A stretch of DNA of 64,000 nt from JAVBSN01 sp031556525 (lineage in GTDB: Bacteria; Bacillota; Clostridia; Lachnospirales; Lachnospiraceae). The notes under the pieces were generated by a model. The model was not told where the DNA came from. It worked only from the letters and a program-made list of their open reading frames with translations, and searched no databases. Shown in pieces: positions 45,556 through 55,346 of this stretch. The stretch lies in the NCBI GenBank assembly GCA_031556525.1, contig JAVBSS010000019.1, positions 44,616 through 108,615 of the forward strand, in the 5' to 3' direction. Positions within the stretch are counted from its first letter, which is position 1, and every line of letters starts with the position of its first letter. A program made the translations under genes and the position numbers.

Positions 45556-45576
45556 AATAAATGGAGGTGTCTTTCA

Positions 45577-46275
45577 TTGAAAAAAATAATGAAGAAAAAT
45601 CAAATTATTATAACGGCTTTAGCAATAATGATAGCAGTAGCGGGGTATTTGAATTTTTCCAGTAGAGATGTAAGTTTAACGGATAATGATATTGCTAATG
45701 AAGCAGAAGGTGCACAAGGAAATTCAGATGATAGTTTAGTAAGTGCTCCGGTTGAAGATACTATAGATGATCAAGACTTAGCATTAGATGTTAATACAGA
45801 TGTACTTCCAGAAGAGGGTGAAGATGTAGCACTATCTGATGAAGCATCAGGAGCATCCCCATCAGTGGATGAGCAATCTACAATAGGAGAAGCAGTACTT
45901 ACAAGTTCAGATTCTGTTGCAAATTTTATGCTTCAAACAAAACTAAATAGAGAACAAGTTAGATCAAGGTCAAAAGATATGTTATTAGAAATTATTAATA
46001 ATACTAATATAAGTGAAGAAATGAAACAAGATGCAGTTAATAAAATGATTTCGTTAACAGATAATATGGAAAAGGAATCTTCAGCAGAACAACAGTTAGG
46101 AGCCAAGGGATTTCTTAATTCTATAGTTAATATTAGTGAAGATAGTATAGATGTTACAATCAACAAATCAGAATTAACAGAAGTAGAAAAAGCGCAAATT
46201 GAAGATATTGTTGTTAGAAAAACAGGTTGTTCATTGGATAAAGTAGTAATTACAACTATAAAAACTCAAAATTAA
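45577..46275 (+). CDS. spoIIIAH: Stage III sporulation protein AH
   Basis: The 232-aa protein has one N-terminal membrane segment, a long acidic linker (residues about 35-110) and a C-terminal ring-building domain (KLNREQVRSRSKDMLLEIIN). SpoIIIAH binds forespore SpoIIQ to form the channel. The TTG at 45577 is used because GGAGGT lies 8 bases upstream; the later ATG is too far from it. Confidence 0.92.
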   Translation: MKKIMKKNQIIITALAIMIAVAGYLNFSSRDVSLTDNDIANEAEGAQGNSDDSLVSAPVEDTIDDQDLALDVNTDVLPEEGEDVALSDEASGASPSVDEQSTIGEAVLTSSDSVANFMLQTKLNREQVRSRSKDMLLEIINNTNISEEMKQDAVNKMISLTDNMEKESSAEQQLGAKGFLNSIVNISEDSIDVTINKSELTEVEKAQIEDIVVRKTGCSLDKVVITTIKTQN

Positions 46276-46276
46276 A

Positions 46277-46304
46277 TTGCAAAAGTACATATATTTGTTA
46301 TAAT
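46277..46304 (+). promoter_or_regulatory. Strong sigma-A promoter of the Asp23-family gene and downstream genes
   Basis: TTGCAA at 46277-46282, 16 bases, then TATAAT at 46299-46304 with an upstream TG (extended -10). It separates vegetative genes from the sporulation operon before it. Confidence 0.7.
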
Positions 46305-46349
46305 AGAGGTAATGTTTAATAATTGAGATATACGTTAGGAGGAATAACC

Positions 46350-46730
46350 ATGAACGTTGATATTAATGAAGAAAATGGATATAAGATTAGAGAAGAAGGC
46401 AAATTTGGAGCTGTTCAGATAGCAGATGAAGTTGTAGCGATAATAGCAGGTCTTGCGGCTACGGAGACAGAAGGCGTTGCAAAGATGTCAGGTAATATAC
46501 CAAATGAGCTTGTAAGTAAATTAGGAATGAAGAATTTATCTATGGGTGTAAAAGTTGACGTTTCACCTTCATGCGTGAAAGTGGATTTGGCATTAGAATT
46601 GAAATATGGATATAGTATAGTAGAAGTATCTAAGAAAGTACAAGAAAAAGTGAAATCAGCTATAGAGACAATGACGGGATTAACAGTAGAAGTTGTTAAT
46701 GTAAGAATTGTAGGCGTAGCAATAAAGTAG
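46350..46730 (+). CDS. Asp23/Gls24-family protein (YqhY-like)
   Basis: The 126-aa protein matches the Asp23/Gls24 family (FGAVQIADEVVAIIAGLAA, ETEGVAKMSG, VDVSPSCVKVDL and VNVRIVGV). Its position just before nusB matches Bacillus yqhY, linked there to acetyl-CoA carboxylase control. The accB-accC genes usually found nearby are not present here. The ATG at 46350 follows AGGAGG. Confidence 0.9.
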   Translation: MNVDINEENGYKIREEGKFGAVQIADEVVAIIAGLAATETEGVAKMSGNIPNELVSKLGMKNLSMGVKVDVSPSCVKVDLALELKYGYSIVEVSKKVQEKVKSAIETMTGLTVEVVNVRIVGVAIK

Positions 46731-46819
46731 ATTATAATTAGAGATTTTACGCTAGTGTTTTAAGAGGGATGACTGATATAATTATTGGTCATCTTTCCTA
46801 AGATACAGGAAGGATATAT

Positions 46820-47266
46820 ATGACAAGACGAAAGCTAAGAGATAGCATTTTCAAAATACTATTTAGAGTAGAATTTAATGAAATAGATGAGATGCAAGAG
46901 CAGATAGAATTTGGATTAGAAGTGGTTAATGAACCAGAAGATTATGATGAAGATAAAGAACAAGAGGAATTGTTACCGATAGAAGAGGTAGATTCTATAT
47001 ATATAACTGATAAAGTTAAGGCTGTTATTGATAATTTAGAAGAGATTGATAATACTATAGTTGAATTATCAGAAGGCTGGGGAATCAATCGAATTGGTAA
47101 GACAGAACTTGCTATTTTAAGATTAGCGATATATGAGATTAGATTTGATAGTGATATTCCAGATAGTGTAGCAATTAATGAAGCTGTTGAATTAGCAAAG
47201 ATATACTGTCAGGAAAGTGCAAAAAGTTTTGTTAATGGAGTGTTAGCAAGGGTAGTAGCAAAATAG
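46820..47266 (+). CDS. nusB: Transcription antitermination factor NusB
   Basis: The 148-aa helical protein with SEGWGINRIGKTELAILRLAIYEI and VAINEAVELAKIYC AKSFVNGVL-type blocks is NusB. It binds boxA RNA with NusE (S10) in rRNA antitermination. It has an acidic insertion near residues 40-60 (EDYDEDKEQEE). AGGAAGG precedes the ATG. Confidence 0.93.
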   Translation: MTRRKLRDSIFKILFRVEFNEIDEMQEQIEFGLEVVNEPEDYDEDKEQEELLPIEEVDSIYITDKVKAVIDNLEEIDNTIVELSEGWGINRIGKTELAILRLAIYEIRFDSDIPDSVAINEAVELAKIYCQESAKSFVNGVLARVVAK

Positions 47267-47274
47267 GTGTTTAT

Positions 47275-48483
47275 ATGGCTAATATATATTCAGTAGGACA
47301 AGTTAATACTTATATTAAGAATATGTTTGCCAATGATTTTTTTCTAAAGCATGTTTTAATAAAAGGCGAAGTATCTAATGTAAAGTATCATACATCAGGA
47401 CATATTTATTTTTCACTCAAAGACAGTACTAGTACAATTAATGGAGTAATGTTTAAGGGAAGTAGAGATAAAGGTCTTAATTTTACATTAGAGAATGGTC
47501 AAAGTATAGTAGTAACTGGTAGTATAAGTGTATATGAGAGAGATGGAAGATATCAAATATATGCAACAGAAATAGCCCTTGATGGTTCGGGCGCATTGTA
47601 TGAAGCTTATGAAAAGCTTAAGATGCGTTTGTACGAAGAGGGCTTATTTGAGTTTGAGCATAAGAAACCTATACCAAAGTTTCCTAAGAAGGTTGGGATA
47701 GTTACAGCATCTACAGGTGCAGCTATTGAAGATATTAAAAATATTGCAAAACGTAGAAACCCTTACGTTCAATTAATTCTATATCCTGCGAAAGTCCAAG
47801 GAGAAGGTGCAGCAAAGACAATAGTTGATGGTATTAAGGCTCTTGATAATATGGGAGTAGATACAATAATTATTGGTCGTGGTGGTGGATCAATAGAGGA
47901 TTTATGGTGTTTTAATGAGGAGATTGTAGCAAGAGCAATATATGAGGCAAAGACTCCGATTATTTCAGGAACAGGACATGAGATAGATAATACAATAGCA
48001 GATTATGTATCTGATTTAAGAGCACCAACTCCGTCAGCAGCATGTGAGCTTGCTATATATGATGTAGTAAGTGCTATTAATGAACTTAATTCTATTAATG
48101 ATATAATGGAGAGAAGTATAGTTAGAAGAATTAATTACAAAAAACTTGCCCTAGATAGTATATCAAATAAAATATATGTATTAAGTCCTATGAGTAAGCT
48201 TAATAATAAGAAGATATTTTTGGATGAAATTAGTGACAAGTTAACAAATAATATGGAAAGAAAGTTCCTATATAGAAAACACCGATTAGAGATTCTAACA
48301 GAACGACTTAATGGTTTATCTCCAACAGCTAAATTAATGGGTGGTTTCGGATATATAGAGAATAATAATAGAGGAGTATCATCAGTAAAAGATGTTAGTA
48401 TAGATGATACAATAACAATAAACATTAATGATGGTAGTATAGATGCAAAGGTTATTAGCATTAAGGAGGTAAGTAATGAGTAA
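47275..48483 (+). CDS. xseA: Exodeoxyribonuclease VII large subunit
   Basis: XseA is the catalytic subunit of ExoVII, which degrades single-stranded DNA from both ends. The 402-aa protein has an N-terminal OB fold (KGEVSNVKYHTSGHIYFSLKD) and the catalytic domain with GRGGGSIEDLWCFNEE and ISGTGHEIDNTIADY. xseB overlaps its stop by 8 bases, so subunit ratios are probably set by coupling. folD, common between nusB and xseA, is absent. Confidence 0.95.
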   Translation: MANIYSVGQVNTYIKNMFANDFFLKHVLIKGEVSNVKYHTSGHIYFSLKDSTSTINGVMFKGSRDKGLNFTLENGQSIVVTGSISVYERDGRYQIYATEIALDGSGALYEAYEKLKMRLYEEGLFEFEHKKPIPKFPKKVGIVTASTGAAIEDIKNIAKRRNPYVQLILYPAKVQGEGAAKTIVDGIKALDNMGVDTIIIGRGGGSIEDLWCFNEEIVARAIYEAKTPIISGTGHEIDNTIADYVSDLRAPTPSAACELAIYDVVSAINELNSINDIMERSIVRRINYKKLALDSISNKIYVLSPMSKLNNKKIFLDEISDKLTNNMERKFLYRKHRLEILTERLNGLSPTAKLMGGFGYIENNNRGVSSVKDVSIDDTITININDGSIDAKVISIKEVSNE

Positions 48484-48685
48484 GAAAGAATTTTCTGTAG
48501 AGGATTCATTTGTAGAATTAGAAGAAATAGTTAGTAAGTTAGAATCAGATGATACTTCTTTAAATGATGCAGTTAAATTATATTCACAAGGTGTAGAATT
48601 AATTAAGGCTTGCAAAGATAATCTAGAAGGTGTGGAAAAAGAAATAATTGTACTTGGTCAAAAAGGAGATAGCAATGATATATAA
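48476..48685 (+). CDS. xseB: Exodeoxyribonuclease VII small subunit
   Basis: The 69-aa coiled-coil protein shows FVELEEIVSKLESDDTSL and LYSQGVELIKAC, typical of XseB. AAGGAGG precedes its ATG inside the xseA end. It overlaps ispA by 11 bases. Confidence 0.94.
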   Translation: MSKKEFSVEDSFVELEEIVSKLESDDTSLNDAVKLYSQGVELIKACKDNLEGVEKEIIVLGQKGDSNDI

Positions 48686-49559
48686 TATAGATGAACGTAT
48701 AAGTGAAATAGAAAATATAATATATTCATATCTTCCTAAAGAAGAAGGTTATCAAAGTACAGTTCTTAAGGCTATGAATTATACTATGAAGGCTGGTGGA
48801 AAGCGAATTAGACCTATGCTTATGGAAGAGACTTATAAATTGTTTGGTGGAAGTAATAGAAGTATTATAGAGCCATTTATGGCAGCTATTGAAATGATAC
48901 ATACATATTCATTAATACATGATGATTTGCCAGCTCTAGATAATGATGATTATAGAAGAGGAAGAAAGACTGCTCATGTTGTATATGGAGAAGCTATGGC
49001 AATACTTGCAGGAGATGGATTGTTAAACTATGCATTTGAAGTTGCTTCAAAAGCATTTGTTGATGACGAGGGAGATGCAAAAGTTGCAAGAGCATTTATG
49101 GTGTTAACAAGAAAACCTGGTATTTATGGTATGATAGGCGGACAAGTTGCGGATATAGAATTAACAGGAACATCACTTAATAAAGAACAGTTAGAATATA
49201 TATATAATAACAAAACAGGTGCTCTTATTGAGGCAGCAATGATGATTGGTGCAATACTCGCAGGAGCTTCATATGATGAAGTTAATGTAATTGAGCAAAT
49301 GGCAAGGGATATAGGAATGGCATTCCAGATTCAAGATGATATACTAGATATAATTGGCGATGAGCAAACTCTAGGAAAACCAATTCATAGTGATGAAGAA
49401 AATGATAAATATACCTATGCAACAATTAATGGTGTTGATAAAGCAAAAAATGATGTTGAATTAATTTCAAAAAGAGCAATTGATAATATGGATAGCCTTC
49501 CATATAAGAATGAATTTTTAAGAGATATGATATTATATCTTATTAGTAGAGAAAAGTAG
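48675..49559 (+). CDS. ispA: Polyprenyl diphosphate synthase, IspA type
   Basis: The 294-aa protein condenses isopentenyl diphosphate with allylic diphosphates (farnesyl or geranylgeranyl product). Both aspartate-rich motifs are seen: HDDLPALDNDDYRRG and QIQDDILDIIGD, with the GGKRIRPM substrate block. The ATG at 48675 behind GGAG is used. It sits next to dxs, the first step of the MEP pathway that makes its substrate. Confidence 0.94.
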   Translation: MIYNIDERISEIENIIYSYLPKEEGYQSTVLKAMNYTMKAGGKRIRPMLMEETYKLFGGSNRSIIEPFMAAIEMIHTYSLIHDDLPALDNDDYRRGRKTAHVVYGEAMAILAGDGLLNYAFEVASKAFVDDEGDAKVARAFMVLTRKPGIYGMIGGQVADIELTGTSLNKEQLEYIYNNKTGALIEAAMMIGAILAGASYDEVNVIEQMARDIGMAFQIQDDILDIIGDEQTLGKPIHSDEENDKYTYATINGVDKAKNDVELISKRAIDNMDSLPYKNEFLRDMILYLISREK

Positions 49560-49568
49560 AGGATAATT

Positions 49569-51431
49569 ATGAGTACATTAGACAAAATAGTACAGGCTAA
49601 TGATATAAAAAACTTAAAACCCGATGAATATGAAAGTCTTGCTAAAGATATAAGATTATTTTTATTAGATAGTATTAGTAGAACTGGTGGGCATCTAGCA
49701 TCAAATTTAGGAAACGTAGAACTTATAATGGCATTACATTTGGTTCTTAATTTTCCGGAAGATAAACTAATATTTGATGTTGGTCATCAAGCATATACAC
49801 ATAAAATACTAACTGGTAGAAAAGATGGTTTTTCTACACTAAGAAAATATGGTGGGATGAGCGGATTTCCTAAAACTTGTGAAAGTGATGCAGATTGTTT
49901 TAATACAGGTCATAGTTCTACATCTATTTCAGCTGCAATTGGAATGGCTGAAGCAAGACAACTATCAGGTACAGATGAGAGAATAGTAGCAGTAATAGGT
50001 GATGGTTCTTTCTCTGGTGGATTATGCTATGAGGGACTTAATAACTTAGCACATATTAATAGTAACTGTATAATTATTCTTAATGATAATGAGATGTCTA
50101 TAACTGAAAATGTTGGTGGTATGTCAAAGTATTTTAATAAGATTCGTCTAGGTTCAGCTTATAATGATTTGAAATTAGATATTGAAAATCTATTTAAAAA
50201 TGTTCCTAATGGTAGTGAAATAGTAAGAAAAATGAAACGTTCAAAGGATAGTCTTAAAAGCATGATGATTCCTGGTATGTTTTTTGAAGATATGGGAATA
50301 AAATATATTGGGCCAGTTGATGGACATAATCTTACAGAACTTGTTAGTACACTTAAGGCTGGATTTCAATTAGATTTTCCAATATTAATTCATGTTAAGA
50401 CTAAAAAGGGTAAAGGATATAGATATGCGGAGAAATATCCTTCTCATTTCCATGGAGTTGAGCCTTTTGATTTGAAAACAGGTAAGGCTCTTAAGAAAAA
50501 GGAGAAGGCTAGTTATACGGATGTATTTGGAAGAAAATTATTAAGTTTAGCAGAGAGCAATGATAAAATTGTTGCTATTACAGCTGCTATGCAAACTGGA
50601 ACAGGACTAGCAAAATTTTGTGAAAGTTTTCCTAATAGATTATATGATGTTGGTATTGCAGAGCAACATGCAGTTACATTTGCAGCAGGTCTTGCTTGTA
50701 GAGGATACATACCTGTAGTAGCAGTATATTCGTCATTCTTACAAAGAGCATATGACCAGATTCTTCATGATGTATGTCTTCAAAAATTACATGTTATATT
50801 TGCAATTGATAGATCGGGACTAGTTGGTGCAGATGGAGAAACTCATCAAGGTATATTTGATGTGTCATATTTAAATCACATACCTAATCTAACCATAATT
50901 GCGCCTAAGAATAGATATGAATTATCAAGATGTCTAGAGTATGCAGTTGATTTTGATGGTCCAATAGCAATTAAGTATTCTAGAGGTGATGCATATTATG
51001 GTCTTAAAGAGCTTCAAGAGCCTATAGAACAGGGTAAGAGTGAGATTATATATAATGGTAAGGATATTGCAATATTTGCTGTAGGAAACATGGTAGAAGA
51101 AGCGGTATCTGTATGTGATATATTAAGAGAAGAAGGATATAATCCAACCTTAGTAAATGCAAGGTTTGTTAAACCAATAGATTATGAAATGGTAGACCGT
51201 ATAGCAACTAGCCATTCACTAATATGTACAATGGAAGAGAATGTAGCTATTGGTGGATATGGTAATCAAATAGAATCATATTTGTTTGAAAAGGAAATTA
51301 CTGTTAAGAGTGTAAATGCTTCTATAAATGATATGTTTGTTGTACATGGTAATGTTAGTGAGTTAAGAGAGATGTTAGGTATAGATGCAAAATCTGTTGC
51401 AGCTAGAATAATAGATAAGATTAAGGAGTAA
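49569..51431 (+). CDS. dxs: 1-deoxy-D-xylulose-5-phosphate synthase
   Basis: Dxs condenses pyruvate with glyceraldehyde 3-phosphate, using thiamine diphosphate, to start the MEP isoprenoid pathway. The 620-aa length is standard. Visible motifs include HLASNLG, DVGHQAYTHKI, GDGSFSGG with LNDNEMSI (cofactor binding), DRSGLVGADGETHQG and the C-terminal ARFVKP block. AGAGGA precedes the ATG. Confidence 0.96.
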   Translation: MSTLDKIVQANDIKNLKPDEYESLAKDIRLFLLDSISRTGGHLASNLGNVELIMALHLVLNFPEDKLIFDVGHQAYTHKILTGRKDGFSTLRKYGGMSGFPKTCESDADCFNTGHSSTSISAAIGMAEARQLSGTDERIVAVIGDGSFSGGLCYEGLNNLAHINSNCIIILNDNEMSITENVGGMSKYFNKIRLGSAYNDLKLDIENLFKNVPNGSEIVRKMKRSKDSLKSMMIPGMFFEDMGIKYIGPVDGHNLTELVSTLKAGFQLDFPILIHVKTKKGKGYRYAEKYPSHFHGVEPFDLKTGKALKKKEKASYTDVFGRKLLSLAESNDKIVAITAAMQTGTGLAKFCESFPNRLYDVGIAEQHAVTFAAGLACRGYIPVVAVYSSFLQRAYDQILHDVCLQKLHVIFAIDRSGLVGADGETHQGIFDVSYLNHIPNLTIIAPKNRYELSRCLEYAVDFDGPIAIKYSRGDAYYGLKELQEPIEQGKSEIIYNGKDIAIFAVGNMVEEAVSVCDILREEGYNPTLVNARFVKPIDYEMVDRIATSHSLICTMEENVAIGGYGNQIESYLFEKEITVKSVNASINDMFVVHGNVSELREMLGIDAKSVAARIIDKIKE

Positions 51432-51434
51432 CAG

Positions 51435-52235
51435 ATGAAGGAAAGATTAGATGTACTATTAGTTAATAGAGGATTAGCAAATTCAAGAGAAAAAGCAAAA
51501 GCAATTATAATGTCTGGTATTGTATATGTAGATGGTGAGAAGGAAGATAAGGCAGGTTCCAATTTTCAAGATACAGCACTTATTGAAGTAAGAGGAAATA
51601 CTCTTAAATATGTTAGTAGAGGTGGACTTAAACTTGAGAAAGCCATGGCTAACTTTGGAGTTACCTTAGATAATAAAATATGCATGGATGTTGGTTCTTC
51701 AACAGGAGGATTTACAGACTGCATGTTACAAAATGGTGCTGCTAAAGTATATGCTGTTGATGTAGGACATGGTCAGTTAGATTGGAAACTTAGAAATGAT
51801 CCTAGAGTAGTATGTATGGAGAAGACTAACATTCGTTATGTTACACCTGATGATATAGCGGATAAGGTTGATTTTTCTTCTATAGATGTATCATTTATAT
51901 CCTTAACAAAGGTTTTAGGACCAGTTAAAGAACTATTAACAGATGAAGGACAAGTAGTGTGTCTTATAAAGCCTCAATTTGAAGCTGGAAGAGAAAAGGT
52001 TGGCAAAAAAGGTGTTGTAAGGGATATAGAAGTTCATAAAGAAGTAATACATAAGGTAATTGACTATTCAATAGAGATAGGATTTAATATAATTAATCTA
52101 GATTATTCTCCGATTAAAGGCCCAGAAGGAAATATAGAATACTTACTATATATTACTAAAGATAAAAATATAGAATCAGTTAATATTAATGTTGATGAAA
52201 TAGTATCAGCTTCACATGGTGAATTGGATAAATAA
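51435..52235 (+). CDS. tlyA: TlyA-family rRNA 2'-O-methyltransferase
   Basis: The 266-aa protein has an N-terminal S4 RNA-binding domain (residues 1-60) and an FtsJ-like methyltransferase domain with the SAM motif MDVGSSTGGFTDCML, VDVGHGQLDWKL and LIKPQFEAGR. TlyA methylates ribosomal RNA in other bacteria; it was earlier called hemolysin. AAGGAG precedes the ATG, 3 bases after dxs. Confidence 0.93.
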   Translation: MKERLDVLLVNRGLANSREKAKAIIMSGIVYVDGEKEDKAGSNFQDTALIEVRGNTLKYVSRGGLKLEKAMANFGVTLDNKICMDVGSSTGGFTDCMLQNGAAKVYAVDVGHGQLDWKLRNDPRVVCMEKTNIRYVTPDDIADKVDFSSIDVSFISLTKVLGPVKELLTDEGQVVCLIKPQFEAGREKVGKKGVVRDIEVHKEVIHKVIDYSIEIGFNIINLDYSPIKGPEGNIEYLLYITKDKNIESVNINVDEIVSASHGELDK

Positions 52236-52254
52236 TATGCAAAGGAGTCATTTT

Positions 52255-53094
52255 ATGAAAAGGTTTTTAGTATTTACTAATACAATTAAAGATATTGAAA
52301 CTGTCCTTACTAATAAGATAAAAGAGTATATTGAAAGTAAGAATGGAATATGTAATACTATTTTTGATCTTGAAGAAAATGGCACAGTTGATGAAGCTAT
52401 GTTACTTGAGACGGATATAGCTATTGTACTTGGAGGAGATGGCACTATTCTTAGAGCATCTAATCTACTTTGTAATTATAATATACCTATAGTAGGTGTT
52501 AATTTAGGTACATTAGGATTCTTAGCAGAAGTTGAGCCAGTAAATATATATCAGGTTATTGATAGATTATTTAATGATGATTATATAATTGAAAATAGAA
52601 TGCATATTGAAGGTCAAGTATATAGAGATGGACAACCTATATATGAAGGCAATTCCCTTAATGATATAGTAATAACTAGAGCAGGATATTCAAGAATAGT
52701 AGGTTTGAAAATATGGGTTAATAATGTACTTCTTAATACATATGAAGCAGATGGAGTTATAGTATCAACGCCAACTGGTTCTACAGGATATAATCTATCG
52801 GCAGGAGGGCCTATCGTTAGCCCTAATACAAGCTTGATAATAGTTACGCCAGTATCACCTCATTCGCTTACTAGTAAGAGTATAGTATTTTCTAGTGAGG
52901 ATGAAATATCTATTGAAATAGTAGAGAAGAGAAAAACAGAAACTCAAGAAGAGTATATTACCTTTGATGGAAGACAGGGAATTCCATTATATTCAAAGGA
53001 TATTATAAATATTAGAAAATCAATTAAAACAACGAAACTTATTAAAATGTATAATGTTAATTTTTTTGAAGTACTCAAAAATAAAATGAATTAG
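52255..53094 (+). CDS. nadK: NAD kinase
   Basis: The 279-aa enzyme phosphorylates NAD to NADP. It shows GGDGTILRA, GVNLGTLGFLAE, the catalytic-region ADGVIVSTPTGSTGYNLSAGG and TPVSPHSLTSK. The ATG at 52255 follows AAGGAG; the in-frame ATG at 52216 lies inside tlyA and lacks a good site. Confidence 0.95.
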   Translation: MKRFLVFTNTIKDIETVLTNKIKEYIESKNGICNTIFDLEENGTVDEAMLLETDIAIVLGGDGTILRASNLLCNYNIPIVGVNLGTLGFLAEVEPVNIYQVIDRLFNDDYIIENRMHIEGQVYRDGQPIYEGNSLNDIVITRAGYSRIVGLKIWVNNVLLNTYEADGVIVSTPTGSTGYNLSAGGPIVSPNTSLIIVTPVSPHSLTSKSIVFSSEDEISIEIVEKRKTETQEEYITFDGRQGIPLYSKDIINIRKSIKTTKLIKMYNVNFFEVLKNKMN

Positions 53095-53114
53095 TATTAA
53101 AGTATGGAGGACAC

Positions 53115-53570
53115 ATGAAGGCAGGAAGACAATCAAAAATAATTGAAATAATTGAAAATAACTGCATAGAAACTCAAGAAGAACTTACAACTAGATTGCA
53201 GCAAGAAGGCTTTAATACTACTCAAGCTACGATATCAAGAGATATTAGAGAGTTAAAGTTAACAAAAATATCTACAGAGGATGGTAAACAAAAATATACT
53301 CTTCCTAAGGGTGCAGATATGGAAGTTCTAAGTAAGTATCAAAAGGTATTATCAGCAGGTATTATTTCTATGGAGGCTGCTGAAAATTTAATCGTTATCA
53401 AAACAGTTTCTGGAGTTGCTATGGCAGTAGGAGCAGCACTAGATAATCTTGATATAAATGGTCTTATGGGTTGCATAGCAGGTGATGATACAGTATTTGT
53501 TGTTGCAAGGACCAAATCTTTAAGTAAAGAAGTTATTACAAACATCGAAAAAGTAGCATACTTAAAATAA
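53115..53570 (+). CDS. argR: Arginine repressor ArgR/AhrC
   Basis: The 151-aa protein has a winged-helix DNA-binding domain (ETQEELTTRLQQEGFNTTQA, then TISRDIRELKL) and a C-terminal hexamer and arginine-binding domain (ALDNLDINGLMGCIAGDDT). The ATG follows GGAGG. Its place between nadK and recN is the usual clostridial order; target arginine genes are not in the window. Confidence 0.95.
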   Translation: MKAGRQSKIIEIIENNCIETQEELTTRLQQEGFNTTQATISRDIRELKLTKISTEDGKQKYTLPKGADMEVLSKYQKVLSAGIISMEAAENLIVIKTVSGVAMAVGAALDNLDINGLMGCIAGDDTVFVVARTKSLSKEVITNIEKVAYLK

Positions 53571-53582
53571 TGGAGGTATAAT

Positions 53583-55265
53583 ATGTTACTTAATTTACAT
53601 ATTAAAAATATTGCATTAATTGATGAGATAAATATTGATTTTGAAGACAGGTTAAATATATTAACAGGTGAAACAGGAGCAGGTAAATCTATAATTATAG
53701 GTTCTATTAATATTGCTTTGGGTGGAAAATTTGTTAAAGATATTGTAAGAAATCAAGATGAAGTAGCGTTGGTAGAATTACTATTTAATATTGATAGTGA
53801 AGATACTATTAAAAGTCTACAATTAATTGATATTGAAGTTTCAGAAGATAATGAATTATTAATATCAAGAAAAATGCAAAATGGAAAAGTTATTAATAAA
53901 ATTAATGGCGAGACAGTAACAGTAACAAAATTAAAAGAAATTGCTGAATTAGTAATAGATATTCATGGGCAACATGATAATCACTCTTTGTTATCGAAGA
54001 AAAATCATATTAAAATATTAGATAGATATGGTCATAATAGAATTAATGATATTTTAGAAAAAGTTAGAGAAGAATATAAAGTATATCAATTAATAATTAG
54101 TGAAATTGAAGATAATAAGATTGATGAAGAAGAGAGAAAAAGACAAATCGATTTTATTCAATATGAAGTTAATGAAATCGAAAGTGCTAATTTAAAAATT
54201 GACGAAGATGAAGAAGTACATAATATGTATAAGAAAATGTCAAATGCAAAGAATATAATAGAGAATGTATCTACTATATATGATTTGACAAATAATAATC
54301 AGAATTCGGCAAGTGAATTAGTATCAAAAGCATATAAAAATATGTTATTAATTAAAGATTTAGATCCAGATTTACAAAGAATCGATAGTATGTTATTAGA
54401 TATTGATAATTTAATTAACGAATTTAATGTAGAACTTGCGGATTATATTGGTGATATGAGCTTTAGTGAGGAAGATTTTAGGGATGTGGAAACGAGATTA
54501 GATATTATTAATAATCTGAAAGCTAAATATGGAAAAACAATAGAAGAGATTTTTGATTATAAAGATAGTGCTGCTAAAAAATTAGAAAAGTATAATGATT
54601 ATCAAGAATATATGAATAGTCTTAATAAGAAACTTTCTGATATAAAGAAGTCACTAGATAAAAGTTGTATAGAACTAAGTAGTATTCGTAAAGAAACTGC
54701 TAAAGAATTAACTAATAGTATTAAAAATGCATTAATAGATTTGAATTTCTTAGAAGTTAGATTTGATATGGTGTTTAATACATTAGATAATTATAGCTCA
54801 CAAGGAATAGATGATCCTTATTTTGTAATATCAACTAATGTAGGAGAGCCAGAAAAACCGATTTGGGAAGTTGCATCTGGTGGAGAGTTATCAAGGATAA
54901 TGTTAGCTATTAAATCAACGCTAGCAGATATAGATGATATAGATACTTTAATATTTGATGAAATTGATGCTGGAATAAGTGGAAGAACAGCCCAGATGGT
55001 ATCAGAGAAGCTAGCAGTATTAGGAAATAAGCATCAAGTTATATGCATTACTCATTTACCACAAATAACAGCAATGGCTGATACACATTTTATTATAGAA
55101 AAATATGTGGAAAATGATAAAACAATTACCACTATTAAACCACTAGATAATGAAGCATCAGTAAATGAAATAGCTAGATTAATGGGTGGTGTAGAGATAA
55201 CTGAGGCAGTAATTAATAGTGCAAATGAAATGAAGGATATGGCAAAGAGAACAAAAATATACTAA
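53583..55265 (+). CDS. recN: DNA repair protein RecN
   Basis: The 560-aa SMC-like ATPase acts in double-strand break repair. Walker A is GETGAGKSIIIGSI near residue 32, followed by the Q-loop/HGQHDNHSL block, a central coiled coil and the C-terminal signature ASGGELSRIMLAIK with Walker B LIFDEIDAGISG. GGAGG precedes the ATG. A terminator follows the gene. Confidence 0.95.
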   Translation: MLLNLHIKNIALIDEINIDFEDRLNILTGETGAGKSIIIGSINIALGGKFVKDIVRNQDEVALVELLFNIDSEDTIKSLQLIDIEVSEDNELLISRKMQNGKVINKINGETVTVTKLKEIAELVIDIHGQHDNHSLLSKKNHIKILDRYGHNRINDILEKVREEYKVYQLIISEIEDNKIDEEERKRQIDFIQYEVNEIESANLKIDEDEEVHNMYKKMSNAKNIIENVSTIYDLTNNNQNSASELVSKAYKNMLLIKDLDPDLQRIDSMLLDIDNLINEFNVELADYIGDMSFSEEDFRDVETRLDIINNLKAKYGKTIEEIFDYKDSAAKKLEKYNDYQEYMNSLNKKLSDIKKSLDKSCIELSSIRKETAKELTNSIKNALIDLNFLEVRFDMVFNTLDNYSSQGIDDPYFVISTNVGEPEKPIWEVASGGELSRIMLAIKSTLADIDDIDTLIFDEIDAGISGRTAQMVSEKLAVLGNKHQVICITHLPQITAMADTHFIIEKYVENDKTITTIKPLDNEASVNEIARLMGGVEITEAVINSANEMKDMAKRTKIY

Positions 55266-55292
55266 CATTTTGTTTTTATAAGGTCACATAAT

Positions 55293-55324
55293 AAGAGTAA
55301 CGATTTAATGCGTTGCTCTTTTTT
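55293..55324 (+). terminator. Intrinsic terminator between recN and spoIVB
   Basis: A ten-base stem (55293-55302 with 55311-55320, one G-T pair) is followed by a T-rich run. It ends only a few bases before the spoIVB ribosome site, so any spoIVB promoter must lie upstream of or within it. CATAATA at 55287-55293 resembles a SigG-type -10, but no convincing -35 was found. Confidence 0.75.
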
Positions 55325-55346
55325 ATTTTGAAAGGATGTGGCTGAG

